A DNA stretch of 63,723 nucleotides, from positions 1 to 63,723 of IMG/VR virus record IMGVR_UViG_3300037481_000553, one strand, 5' to 3'. The notes beneath the pieces were generated by a model. The model did not search any database. It was not told the DNA's origin and saw only the letters and a program-made list of their open reading frames with translations. The stretch is from a virus. The position numbers and the translations under genes were made by a program. Of this stretch, positions 49,718 through 58,282 are shown piece by piece; the stretch's first letter is position 1; each line of letters begins with the position of its first letter.

Positions 49718-50269
49718 CTACTGCGGCAGAAAGACTTCGTTGACCCGCCACGTCCCTTCCACCGGGACGGGATCGGCCGTATGCGGAAGCGTGTTGAGGC
49801 GAAGCTGTGGGCGATACACCCCGCCCGCCGCAATCTCCCCAAACGAGATCACGTCGCCGTTCTCGCACAGCAACGACTCGCTCGCCTCGGTCAGCCCCTC
49901 GATGTCGCTGATCCCGGACTGCACATCCCAGTTGTCGTCGCCCGTCTTCACACCGGGAATCCCGTGGTACATCAGCAGATACTCGGGCGCAGTCGGGCTG
50001 AGTGTCGTGACACGAAACTGCGGCTTCAGGTCTTCCGGAAACTCGTCGTCAATCGTCGTCGTGCCCGGTATCCCGTGAATCATCACCACGAGGCTCGTCG
50101 GGAGCTTCGCGCCCATCAGCCAGGGCCAGAACACCGGAGCGGGTGACACGCGCGACTCCTGCGGGATGCCCATCAGGGACGGCCAGTACGCCACCGCTGG
50201 AGACACCACGAGCGTGTGCGTCGGGTACACCGCAACGGTCGCCGGATCTGGAGAAATCTCGTACGCCAT
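49718..50269 (-). CDS. Virion-associated protein, unrecognised
   Basis: The 183-residue protein is beta-rich with repeated IHGIPG/YHGIPG units (MIHGIPGTTTIDDEFPEDLK, LMYHGIPGVKTGDDNWDVQS). It ends VEGTWRVNEVFLPQ, shared with the 41-residue protein at 47748. Placement between fibre genes suggests a tail fibre accessory or receptor-binding tip. Confidence 0.6.
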   Translation of the reverse strand: MAYEISPDPATVAVYPTHTLVVSPAVAYWPSLMGIPQESRVSPAPVFWPWLMGAKLPTSLVVMIHGIPGTTTIDDEFPEDLKPQFRVTTLSPTAPEYLLMYHGIPGVKTGDDNWDVQSGISDIEGLTEASESLLCENGDVISFGEIAAGGVYRPQLRLNTLPHTADPVPVEGTWRVNEVFLPQ

Positions 50270-51133
50270 TCAGTCCGTTCGCATCAACATCGCAAGGGTA
50301 AGCGCTGCTGAATAGCAGTAGATGGCGAATCCCGCAGTCGGGAGCGGGATGTACGTCCGAGCCGAGCCGAGTATCGTGATCGTCAGTGGCACGCCGACCG
50401 TGATGTTACCGACAAACATCCCCACGCAGTTGATCATCGGATTCAAGAACGGACCCGCGGCCGGGAAGATCGGGAACACCATCGTCTGAGTGCCCGTGGA
50501 CCCATGCCCAACACTGGGCGCAAGGCACGCGGCGTAACTGGCGCGGTAGTCCAATTCTCCCCCCGCGTAGGTCAACAAGCTATACGTATTGCCAATGTTC
50601 CCACGTTTTGAGAAAAAGAATACACCTTGTGCCGTGTCGCCACCCGCTGCGTTGTGCGTTCGCTCAATGGAAAACAGATCACAACTTGTCAATACATCCG
50701 TGTGGACATTGCTTGCGAAGCACAAACGATTCGTCGACCCGCTGATGCGCACCAAACTACTCGCAGTGAGCGCGGCGGTCGTCGTGAAAGTACCCGCGAA
50801 CGACGTGTACCCCGTCAACGTCCCTGCGCCATCCGTTGCGAATCCCACTTGCACAATGTAACGAAGCGAGGTGATGGCCCCGCATCCCCATATGATCTTG
50901 ATGAGCACCGGAGCCGTCGCTTGCAGCGCGTCTGCAAACCGAAAGACCTCATACCCGGCCGAAGTGTTTGCGATTGGACGCGCCACCGTCGCCCAGTCGA
51001 TCTGTCCCGAATCCTCTCCTGCCGTCCGCCGCACGAGACCCATCGACACGATGGCATCCGACTGCAACTTTCCGGCAGCGCGGAACGTCGCATCGTCGCT
51101 GATGACGCCGGTTGAGAACAGAGTCCCAGCCAT
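50270..51133 (-). CDS. Fibre-tip protein, paralogue A
   Basis: The 287-residue protein is related to the next gene (51137-52012): both have SGQIDWA, SAGYEVFRFADALQA / GYEMWAFSDALHT, RISGSTNRLCF / RVTASTNRVAV and FSIERTHNAAGGDT / FSLERTHDAAGADT. Beta-rich with few charged residues. It could be a receptor-binding or decoration protein made from duplicated genes. Confidence 0.65.
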   Translation of the reverse strand: MAGTLFSTGVISDDATFRAAGKLQSDAIVSMGLVRRTAGEDSGQIDWATVARPIANTSAGYEVFRFADALQATAPVLIKIIWGCGAITSLRYIVQVGFATDGAGTLTGYTSFAGTFTTTAALTASSLVRISGSTNRLCFASNVHTDVLTSCDLFSIERTHNAAGGDTAQGVFFFSKRGNIGNTYSLLTYAGGELDYRASYAACLAPSVGHGSTGTQTMVFPIFPAAGPFLNPMINCVGMFVGNITVGVPLTITILGSARTYIPLPTAGFAIYCYSAALTLAMLMRTD

Positions 51134-51136
51134 ACG

Positions 51137-52012
51137 CTACTCGTCTCGCACGAGGTAACAGGTCGCCGCCACAGACCCGCGCACGCCCGACGGTGTCGAG
51201 GTGTTGTTCAGCGGCATGAAGGCTTTCGTCGCGCCGTAGTACGTGAACGAGATCTGCGTACCCGGCGTCACGTTCGCCTGGAACGCGATGAGGACATTCG
51301 CCAACGGATTCAAGTACACGCCCTTCGTCGGGAAGATGGGATACAGCGCGACGGCCGCACCAGACGCGCCCGTGCCCACCGACGGTAGCAACGCGGGCAG
51401 CAGCGTCTCGGTGGACACCACACCCGTGCCATAGAGATACACGATGAGTGAGAGGCTCCCTGAGGCGTACCCCGTGAGCAGCGTGAACCCCTCGTTGGTG
51501 TCCGCGCCAGCCGCATCATGCGTCCGCTCAAGCGAGAAGTACATCGAGTACGTGGTTGCGGCCGCATCCGTCCACATCCACACCGCCACGCGATTCGTGC
51601 TGGCCGTCACTCGGCACACCCATGTAGCCGTCGCACTGGAGCCACCACACGTCAGCATCCGGCGTGTCGTGGTGACGCCCGTCAGCGCGCCCGCACCATC
51701 GTGCGCCGTACCCACCGTGACCCAAATCGCCGGAGAAGCGAACGCGGTGCCCCCACCGTATTCCAGCTTCAGGAACATGCTGGTCGCGCCCGTGTGCAAC
51801 GCATCGGAGAACGCCCACATCTCGTAGCCCGAGGCCGTCGCGTTGACGGATGGCATCACCACGGCGGCCCAGTCGATCTGTCCTGATGACGCACCGGCCG
51901 AGAGCTTCGTCATGCCCGCTGCCGTCAGTGCGTCCGAGAGCGCCTTGCCCCACAGTCGGAACAGCGCGTCACTCGACTGTTTCGGTGCCTGTGCGAATGT
52001 CACCAGAGCCAT
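51137..52012 (-). CDS. Fibre-tip protein, paralogue B
   Basis: The 291-residue protein is homologous to the previous one (shared blocks listed there). The divergence is clearest in the C-terminal third, where the receptor-binding end is expected (TFYGATKAFMPLNNTS-like segments versus ARTYIPLPTAGFA). Duplication followed by divergence would widen host range. Confidence 0.65.
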   Translation of the reverse strand: MALVTFAQAPKQSSDALFRLWGKALSDALTAAGMTKLSAGASSGQIDWAAVVMPSVNATASGYEMWAFSDALHTGATSMFLKLEYGGGTAFASPAIWVTVGTAHDGAGALTGVTTTRRMLTCGGSSATATWVCRVTASTNRVAVWMWTDAAATTYSMYFSLERTHDAAGADTNEGFTLLTGYASGSLSLIVYLYGTGVVSTETLLPALLPSVGTGASGAAVALYPIFPTKGVYLNPLANVLIAFQANVTPGTQISFTYYGATKAFMPLNNTSTPSGVRGSVAATCYLVRDE

Positions 52013-52013
52013 G

Positions 52014-54899
52014 TCATGCCACCTGTGCTACGTGAAGATAGGTCCGATACGCGCCGCCGTAGACCGCAATGGTGAAGCCGACTTTCTTGTACCCTCTGAG
52101 TTCGAGGTAGTCTCCGACAGCCAGCGTGAGAATCGTTGTCAAGTTCGACGGAGCCACCGTTTGACCGCCAGCGATGTAGGTCCACGCATCAGCGCACTCG
52201 GCCACGAGCGAGCCGTTCTTGTACACCCGCGTGTAGTACTCGCCACCGATAGCCTGCTGACCTCCCCACCCGATACCCGCTGACACCACGTACACACCTG
52301 CGTACCCAGCGGGAATCGTGACGCGCTTCGGATTCACTCCGTTATCGTGCATCCCATACGCATCCCACTCCTCCGCGTCGAACTCCACCTGCAACTCGGT
52401 GCTGTCGTTCGCCACCGTGTCAGACGAGAGATAGACCGCGCACGTCGCCCGTGTCAGTGGCGACGAGGACCACTCCATCTTGCGCGAGATGCCCGTGTTC
52501 GCCGTCAGGACTTGACCCGAGGCGGTCGGAGCCGGAACCACGCTCATGCCAAGCGACACGTCGCCCGCGAACAGTTCACCGTCGGCAATCGCGCTACGCC
52601 CCGTCCCGCCGTGCAGGACGGCGAGCGGGACTTCCGGCATGCCCTGTGATGCTGCGGCTGCATTCGCACCAGCCGCGATGTAGACTGTCCCATCGTAATA
52701 GAACGCAATAAGAGACAACGCATCGATGGCCGTGTCGATGACACCAGCGATCCCGCCGCTCCACACGACTGATGCTGGCCATGCGACCGTACGACCTCCC
52801 GATGCGTCTTGCTTGAACCGCAGTACGTATCGCGCACCGGCCTTCGGGTTGACGAATGTCAATTCGACGTCGTCTGTGAGGCGAAGAATCTGCTCGTTCC
52901 CATCCTGCCAGTCGATCTCTTTCGCAGCACCCGAATCGCCCGCGTCGTACTGGACGATGTACGCGTGCCCGGCGATCTTGAGTGCGCTGCCGGCTTCGAC
53001 CGCCACACCTGCACCGAGCGCATCCCACTGCCCGCCGTCTCGAAGCGCCGTCAGGTGGTAATACTCGTCGGGTGCTCCACCTTGCAGGCCAGCGAGGTGA
53101 TTGTGGTCCGCGAGGATCGACGCCACCGCCGTCGTGACGATCGACACGTCAAGATGCTTGGGCGTTGCGGCGAGTCGGCACTTACCCTTGGTGTTATAGG
53201 CGTTGCTCGTTGCCCATGTGAACTGCCACGCCAGTACGAACTCAGCGATGCCCAATCCAGCCCACGAGAAATCGGATGCCACTTCCGCTTGCGCAGTCGC
53301 CAGCGAGGAGAATTCTGCGCGTCCGTGGACGATCAGGAACCCCGCTTCTCCCGAGAGGTTCGTGTAGAGCAAGTACGTATTGTAGTACTTGTTCGCTTGT
53401 CCCTGCGTCATCGTCCCACTGGCGTCGTACTGGATGTACCCTGCATTCGTCCAGCGGTAGGGCATCGCCAGCTTTTCCCACAGCCATGTGGACGCGGCCG
53501 AGCGGTAGAAGATCCAGTAGTTCGCCGTCGCACCGTCGCCATCGGCCAGCAGAGCGACCGTGTGCGAGAGGTCTTCGTCCAGCAGCAGACACACGTCGAG
53601 GCTGAAGGTGTTCTCGTCGTCAACCGGACTCACGGGTGCGACGGAGTACTCGTCTGGTGTGCCACCGTAGATGTGCTTCGTGCCTTCGGAAGTATGCTCG
53701 TAGTAGTGCATCTTCCGGTCGATGAGACAGGTGTGCCGCTCGTCGGCCATCCAGAACGTCGGCGTGTACGCGCCGTGGAAGATAATCCCAGCGACCGGAA
53801 CCTTGGTGTCGAGCAACGTCCACGCGGGTCCATCCACCAGCGTCCCGACTTCGCTGTCGATGTAGATGTAGTGCACTCCCTCGTCTGGTGGATTCGTGCC
53901 GGCGAGCAACACCGTCTTCGCGCCCGTGATGGTGCAGAGGACACCGTTGCGGAAGTAGCGCCAGGTCGCGCCCACCGAGCCGAGCGTGAAGCGGTAGGTG
54001 CCATCGCCCACGGCCGCACACGCGATGCTCGTCTCCGCATTGTCTACGAAGCCGTAGTGCTTGGTCAGCGCGAAGAACGGGTCGGTCTCAGCACCGCCCG
54101 CAGGGTCAGCCCACTCCGGGTCCGTCGCACCTTGCTTCAGGACCTGGTTTTCCACACCCGACGGGAGCAACTTCCAGAACAGCGTTGATTCTCCGCGGTA
54201 TAGCAGACCACCCTGCTCGCCCACACCAGGCACTTCAGTGTCGGTATGAGTCGCGGAGAGGAGTTCGTGCGGACCACTGGATTCGCCAGACGGCAGGTCG
54301 TCCCACGTGGGTTCTTCTGCGCCCATCGTAAGCACCTGACCTGTGCTGCCTTTCGCGAGGCGGTCCCACGTGGGTGTGATGCCCTTGCCGACGATCAAGT
54401 CGCCGCGCTGCACCGCGGCCGGCGTCGTGTCGGTATGCTCCGCTGAGAGGACGTCGTGCGGACCCGCTCCCCCTGAACCCGTCGCGCCCACCGACGCGAG
54501 CAGTTCCCAAAACGCCGGGTTCGCGGTGGACTGACCCGTTCCTGACGCGAGGCACACGAAGCTAGAGCCGTCGTCTTCGACCACGTCGTAGGGCACGTAA
54601 GCCACGCCTACGTCGTAGGGACCGAGCCACGTGAATCCCTGCCCGGTGGGTCCGGCAGCTCCTGCTGCCCCGGGCGCGCCTGGTGTACCTGGTGTGCCTG
54701 GTGTCCCTGGATCACCTTGGGCACCTTGGACACCTTGTGCGCCAGTCAATCCTCTCGGCCCGGCCGGACCCGCAGGTCCTTGCACGGCGAGGTTCTGCAC
54801 CGTGATCTTCTTGTTCACTCCCGAGGCAACGATCGGCAGCACGTCGGTGCCGGCCGGCGTCACACATTCAGGGAGTGCGGAGATCTTGGTATCAGCCAT
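52014..54899 (-). CDS. Large tail fibre with collagen-like stalk
   Basis: The 961-residue protein has an N-terminal attachment module (MADTKISALPECVTPAGTDV) shared with the 422-residue fibre. Residues 41-84 are Gly-X-Y collagen-like (GPAGPAGPRGLTGAQGVQG ...), and then come beta-rich domains with GPHDVLSAEHTDTTPAAVQR and GPHELLSATHTDTEVPG repeats. The rest forms the shaft and tip; no peptidase chaperone domain is evident. Likely the main side fibre. Confidence 0.82.
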   Translation of the reverse strand: MADTKISALPECVTPAGTDVLPIVASGVNKKITVQNLAVQGPAGPAGPRGLTGAQGVQGAQGDPGTPGTPGTPGAPGAAGAAGPTGQGFTWLGPYDVGVAYVPYDVVEDDGSSFVCLASGTGQSTANPAFWELLASVGATGSGGAGPHDVLSAEHTDTTPAAVQRGDLIVGKGITPTWDRLAKGSTGQVLTMGAEEPTWDDLPSGESSGPHELLSATHTDTEVPGVGEQGGLLYRGESTLFWKLLPSGVENQVLKQGATDPEWADPAGGAETDPFFALTKHYGFVDNAETSIACAAVGDGTYRFTLGSVGATWRYFRNGVLCTITGAKTVLLAGTNPPDEGVHYIYIDSEVGTLVDGPAWTLLDTKVPVAGIIFHGAYTPTFWMADERHTCLIDRKMHYYEHTSEGTKHIYGGTPDEYSVAPVSPVDDENTFSLDVCLLLDEDLSHTVALLADGDGATANYWIFYRSAASTWLWEKLAMPYRWTNAGYIQYDASGTMTQGQANKYYNTYLLYTNLSGEAGFLIVHGRAEFSSLATAQAEVASDFSWAGLGIAEFVLAWQFTWATSNAYNTKGKCRLAATPKHLDVSIVTTAVASILADHNHLAGLQGGAPDEYYHLTALRDGGQWDALGAGVAVEAGSALKIAGHAYIVQYDAGDSGAAKEIDWQDGNEQILRLTDDVELTFVNPKAGARYVLRFKQDASGGRTVAWPASVVWSGGIAGVIDTAIDALSLIAFYYDGTVYIAAGANAAAASQGMPEVPLAVLHGGTGRSAIADGELFAGDVSLGMSVVPAPTASGQVLTANTGISRKMEWSSSPLTRATCAVYLSSDTVANDSTELQVEFDAEEWDAYGMHDNGVNPKRVTIPAGYAGVYVVSAGIGWGGQQAIGGEYYTRVYKNGSLVAECADAWTYIAGGQTVAPSNLTTILTLAVGDYLELRGYKKVGFTIAVYGGAYRTYLHVAQVA

Positions 54900-54905
54900 G
54901 GCGCG

Positions 54906-55487
54906 CTACACGATATCGAATTCTGCGTGATACGCCGGTTCGAGGTATTCGTCCACGAACCACGAGGGTGGCATCAGATCGTACACGGCATCGGGCACGA
55001 CCTGGGCGAAGATGCCCGTTTCCTTGAACGTCAGCGCCACCGGGCCGGCTTTCACCGACGTGATTCCCTGCACGACGATGTCGTTGTTCAGCGTGGTGTC
55101 TTGCTTGAGAAGCTGACCAGCGAACTCAGCCTGCGCGTCTTTCAGCGCGGAGGGGATGACGTTGCTGGCGATGGCATTCCCATTCTGGTCGACCATGCCC
55201 GTGCGCGGCCAGGCCAACTTCTGCGTCGTCGTCGCGGGCGCGCCACTCCAGGCCTTGCGCACGCGGTAGTACGCGTCTGCTCCCCCGCTCGCGGGCATGA
55301 ACACCCGTGCGGGACGCAACGCCGCGTCGAGTACCCGACACGCCATCACGAGCGCGACGGCTTCCCCGCTGGCGACCCATGGCGGGACGATGGGCAGACG
55401 CGATTCGAAGTACGTGTCTGCTTCGTCGTGCGTGCAGTAGGAATTCGCGTTGGGATCCGCCGGAGTCGCGTTGATCGTGACAGCCAT
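54906..55487 (-). CDS. Head-tail adaptor (DnaT-like head completion family)
   Basis: The 193-residue protein begins MAVTINATPADPNANSYCTH DEADTYFESRLP, the pattern of DnaT-like phage adaptor proteins, followed by an Ala-rich helix and a WPRTGMVDQNGNAIASNVIP loop typical of the class. It would sit under the portal. Position after the capsid gene fits a neck protein. ATG at 55487 is preceded by GGAGGCATC. Confidence 0.75.
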   Translation of the reverse strand: MAVTINATPADPNANSYCTHDEADTYFESRLPIVPPWVASGEAVALVMACRVLDAALRPARVFMPASGGADAYYRVRKAWSGAPATTTQKLAWPRTGMVDQNGNAIASNVIPSALKDAQAEFAGQLLKQDTTLNNDIVVQGITSVKAGPVALTFKETGIFAQVVPDAVYDLMPPSWFVDEYLEPAYHAEFDIV

Positions 55488-55554
55488 GATGCCTCCATAA
55501 TGCGACGCCGGTCTCTCCCGGCCGTCACGCCTGACCTCCGGCGTTCAAGGAAGG

Positions 55555-55983
55555 CTACGCGAAAGCCGGCGTTCCGACAGGGTAGACGCCATGACGGATG
55601 GTGCCATCCGCGAGCGTCAGTTCCACCAGACCGCAGACCGCACCGCGCGGGAGCTGACCCCGAATCTGCCGATCGTCCCATCGCGTGGTCTTGATGAGGA
55701 GATCACCGATCGTCAACGACCCCGGCTTCGTTCCGAAGCCGTCCCCGCGGATGTTGAATGCGCCACCAGGGAACCCCTGTATGGTGACGGAATCGCCCGA
55801 CACTCCGTCCGCAGCCTCCAACCCCGACGCCGGCAACGGCACGACGCGTTCGACCCCATGCAACGTCACCGGCCCATCCGCCATCTGCACTCGCTTGAAC
55901 TTCTCGGCCGTCGAATCCGTCAACGGCTTGACCTTCGGTACTTTCGCGAAAAACGCCGGCTTGCCCTTTCCAGCTGGCTTCAT
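55555..55983 (-). CDS. IPT/Ig-like capsid-associated protein
   Basis: The 142-residue protein starts MKPAGKGKPAFFAKVPKVKP at 55983. Its C-terminal part (GAFNIRGDGFGTKPGSLTIG, LVELTLADGTIRHGVYPV) is an IPT/TIG-like Ig fold, as in decoration proteins and the hub. It directly follows the capsid gene and its terminator, so it is probably a minor decoration protein. Confidence 0.6.
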   Translation of the reverse strand: MKPAGKGKPAFFAKVPKVKPLTDSTAEKFKRVQMADGPVTLHGVERVVPLPASGLEAADGVSGDSVTIQGFPGGAFNIRGDGFGTKPGSLTIGDLLIKTTRWDDRQIRGQLPRGAVCGLVELTLADGTIRHGVYPVGTPAFA

Positions 55984-56010
55984 AATGTTCCCATCTTCTC
56001 TGAAGAAGAA

Positions 56011-56035
56011 GACGACCGTCGCTCCTCCGGTCGTC
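56011..56035 (-). terminator. Terminator/attenuator after the major capsid gene
   Basis: On the minus strand GACGACCG (56035-56028) and CGGTCGTC (56018-56011) form an 8-bp stem with a 9-base loop, followed by TTCTTCTTC. It lies between the major capsid gene and the IPT-like gene. A weak U-tract suggests partial termination that lowers expression of the distal genes. Confidence 0.75.
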
Positions 56036-56066
56036 TCCTCGTTCACGCAACCCGAGCAGAGGAGCG

Positions 56067-57113
56067 CTACGACTTCTGCCCGAGGTAGACGCCCGACTTG
56101 CCATCGTAGTCCGAGCGGAAGCGCGGGACCATGATGGCCATGACCAGCCAGTACAGCGTGAAGCCGTCCAGCGAGGTCCAGGGGATGACCGTCGGCGGCT
56201 GACCGTTGACGATCTCGACGACGTCGCTGGTCATCTGGACGATGACCATCTGCGTGCCGGTCGCCGCATGCGGCATCCGGTCCACGACCTGCACCTTCAG
56301 CGGTCGGCCACCGGCCTGGATCCGCTCGAGACGCTGGCGGATCGTGTCGCTGGTGTTGACCTTGAAGTCGCCTTCGATGACGTTCCCAGCTTCGGTGCTG
56401 AGATACAGGTTGTACGGGCCGTACTTGTTGTCGGCCTGGAGCGCGGTGATGCCCGCGAGGACATCGGTGACCATCGCCGGACCCGTGGTCCCGACGACGT
56501 TCGCCGCGGTCCAGTCGACCGTCAGCGAGCCGGTGTTCGCGTTCGGCGCGTTGAGCAGGCCGGGCGCGTCGTACCCACCGACGACGAGCGCCTGCCCGTC
56601 GAGCGTGGTCGCGCCGTTGATGCACGCGTCCTCGATGGACTCGTTCACCCGACGGGTGGCCTGCTTGATCAGGCTCGTGTCGAGCGGCGTGCCGACCCGC
56701 TGCGACATCTTCAGCGTGCGGATGCCGATGCTGAAGTCGTCGGTCGTGAGGTAGATCGGCAGCCGATGGATCTTGCGATCCGGGAGCTGGTTCTCCCCAC
56801 GCGCGCTGGGCGACATGGTGCGCTGCGCGGTGCCGACCTTGTTGATCTCTTCCCATTCCAGCTGCGTCACCGACAGCGGATCGGGCAGCGAGTAGGAGAG
56901 ACCCGCGGCCATGATGTCGGCTGCGAACTGGAGACGCTCCAGACCGACTTCCACGACCGCCTTGTCCACCATGACCTGCGCCTTGTCACTCAGCGGAGAC
57001 AGCGCGCGAAGGCCAGGGATCGAAAGCTCGCCCGACTGCTCCAGCGACCGGAGCAGTGCTCCGGCGATGGGCGACTTCGGGTTCGCTGCGGAGAAGCGCA
57101 TTCCGTCGAACAT
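56067..57113 (-). CDS. Major capsid protein (HK97 fold, encapsulin-like)
   Basis: The 348-residue protein has FSAANPKSPIAGALLRSLE, then LSPLSDKAQVMVDKAVVEV and the IHRLPIYLTTDDFSIGIRTL segment typical of encapsulin-related capsid proteins, with the C-terminal domain holding VDRMPHAATGTQMVIVQMTS. Its place after protease/scaffold and decoration genes is diagnostic. Start 57113 has AGGACACACACA with a moderate site. Confidence 0.85.
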   Translation of the reverse strand: MFDGMRFSAANPKSPIAGALLRSLEQSGELSIPGLRALSPLSDKAQVMVDKAVVEVGLERLQFAADIMAAGLSYSLPDPLSVTQLEWEEINKVGTAQRTMSPSARGENQLPDRKIHRLPIYLTTDDFSIGIRTLKMSQRVGTPLDTSLIKQATRRVNESIEDACINGATTLDGQALVVGGYDAPGLLNAPNANTGSLTVDWTAANVVGTTGPAMVTDVLAGITALQADNKYGPYNLYLSTEAGNVIEGDFKVNTSDTIRQRLERIQAGGRPLKVQVVDRMPHAATGTQMVIVQMTSDVVEIVNGQPPTVIPWTSLDGFTLYWLVMAIMVPRFRSDYDGKSGVYLGQKS

Positions 57114-57151
57114 TGTGTGTGTCCTTTCTGTCCAAAGTTTCTGGAGAAGAA

Positions 57152-57170
57152 GACCCGCACGCCGCGGGTC
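57152..57170 (-). terminator. Terminator-like hairpin after the decoration gene
   Basis: On the minus strand GACCCGC (57170-57164), loop GGCGT, GCGGGTC (57158-57152) forms a 7-bp stem followed by TTCTTCT. It lies between the decoration and capsid genes. It could act as a processing or attenuation hairpin. Confidence 0.6.
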
Positions 57171-57186
57171 CGCTTCCGTCAGATCC

Positions 57187-57624
57187 CTAGACGACCTCGA
57201 CGCGGATGCGCGTCAGAGCGGTTGCCGTCTTGTTCTCCAACGCCTGGAAGAGCGCGATCCCGGCGTTGAACACCTTCAGGGTGCCGTCCCCTGCGGATTC
57301 CAGCTTGTTGCCGGCGACGATGGTCTGGCCGCTCGCGATGAACATCCAGAACTTCGCGCCGGGTGCGCCGATCTTGACCTCGACGAGGTCGTTCGCGGCG
57401 TAGTCGTCGTCGACGTCCTTGTTGAGCATCGACTGCTCGCACGCGACCGCGCGCACAGCCGCGAGGCTGGCGGCGTCGTGCGCCTTGACGCGGATGACCC
57501 CACCGTTGTTGAACAGCAGGACCAGGTGTCCAGGCGTGATGACCCCGGACGCCGCGTACGTGTTCTCTTCGGTCGCCGGGCCACCGAGGTGGATGGTACC
57601 CGGATCGAGCTGCGTGACTGCCAT
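57187..57624 (-). CDS. Head decoration protein
   Basis: The 145-residue beta-rich protein has MAVTQLDPGTIHLGGPATEE and then the VITPGHLVLLFNNGGVIRVK AHDAASLAAVRA segment, which is typical of phage head decoration/stabilisation proteins placed before the capsid gene. It probably binds at capsid threefold axes. Start after AAGGAGAACGAATC. Confidence 0.75.
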   Translation of the reverse strand: MAVTQLDPGTIHLGGPATEENTYAASGVITPGHLVLLFNNGGVIRVKAHDAASLAAVRAVACEQSMLNKDVDDDYAANDLVEVKIGAPGAKFWMFIASGQTIVAGNKLESAGDGTLKVFNAGIALFQALENKTATALTRIRVEVV

Positions 57625-57691
57625 GATTCGTTCTCCTTCTGATGGTCATCCAAGGCACGCCCGCGCGTCGCCTCAGGCCATCGCGTTCTGC

Positions 57692-58282
57692 CTAGTTGAC
57701 GGTTCCCTCGGCCTTCCGACGCGCCTCGAGAGCAGCCGCGTACGGATCCGGAGGGGTGGAGTAGACGTCCGCGGCTCCGGCGTCGCGCACGACACCGCGA
57801 CCGGAGAAGTCCGGCTTCGCGACCTTGACCACGTTCGCGAGACGCCCGAGCGCCTTGAGGTCCATGGCCTGGAGTTCGACTTCGGTGAACTCCTGCTGCG
57901 CGTCCTTGAGGGACGTGACGAGCGCGGTCTTCTCGGCCGCGTCGCTGGCCTTCTTGTCGGCCACGAGCTGACGGATGCTGTCGGGTGCGGTCTTGAGGTA
58001 CTCCTCTTCGGAGACCTCCGCAGCCGCGACCTTCGGCTCCGGTTCCTTCTTGGCGTCCGGCTCCGGCTTCTCTTCCGGCTTGACCTCGGCCACCTTGGGT
58101 GCCGGTGCCGTCACGAGGTCGACGATCGCCTGCTTCGGGTTGGCGGTCATCGCGACCCGCACCTTGTTGAACGCTTCGAGCGCGTCCAGTTCCTGGTCCG
58201 ACAAGGACTCCAGAATCGCCTTGTCCTTGACCACGTTGTGCTCGCACGCGATCAACGCGGCGATACGAGTGGACTTCTCCAT
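57692..58282 (-). CDS. Nested scaffold protein (internal start)
   Basis: AAGGAGGAG lies 6 bases before an in-frame ATG at 58282, a stronger site than most on this strand. The product of 196 residues (MEKSTRIAALIACEHNVVKD, ELDALEAFNKVRVAM) is the helical scaffold part. This is the lambda C/Nu3 arrangement: separate scaffold from the same frame. Confidence 0.65.
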   Translation of the reverse strand: MEKSTRIAALIACEHNVVKDKAILESLSDQELDALEAFNKVRVAMTANPKQAIVDLVTAPAPKVAEVKPEEKPEPDAKKEPEPKVAAAEVSEEEYLKTAPDSIRQLVADKKASDAAEKTALVTSLKDAQQEFTEVELQAMDLKALGRLANVVKVAKPDFSGRGVVRDAGAADVYSTPPDPYAAALEARRKAEGTVN

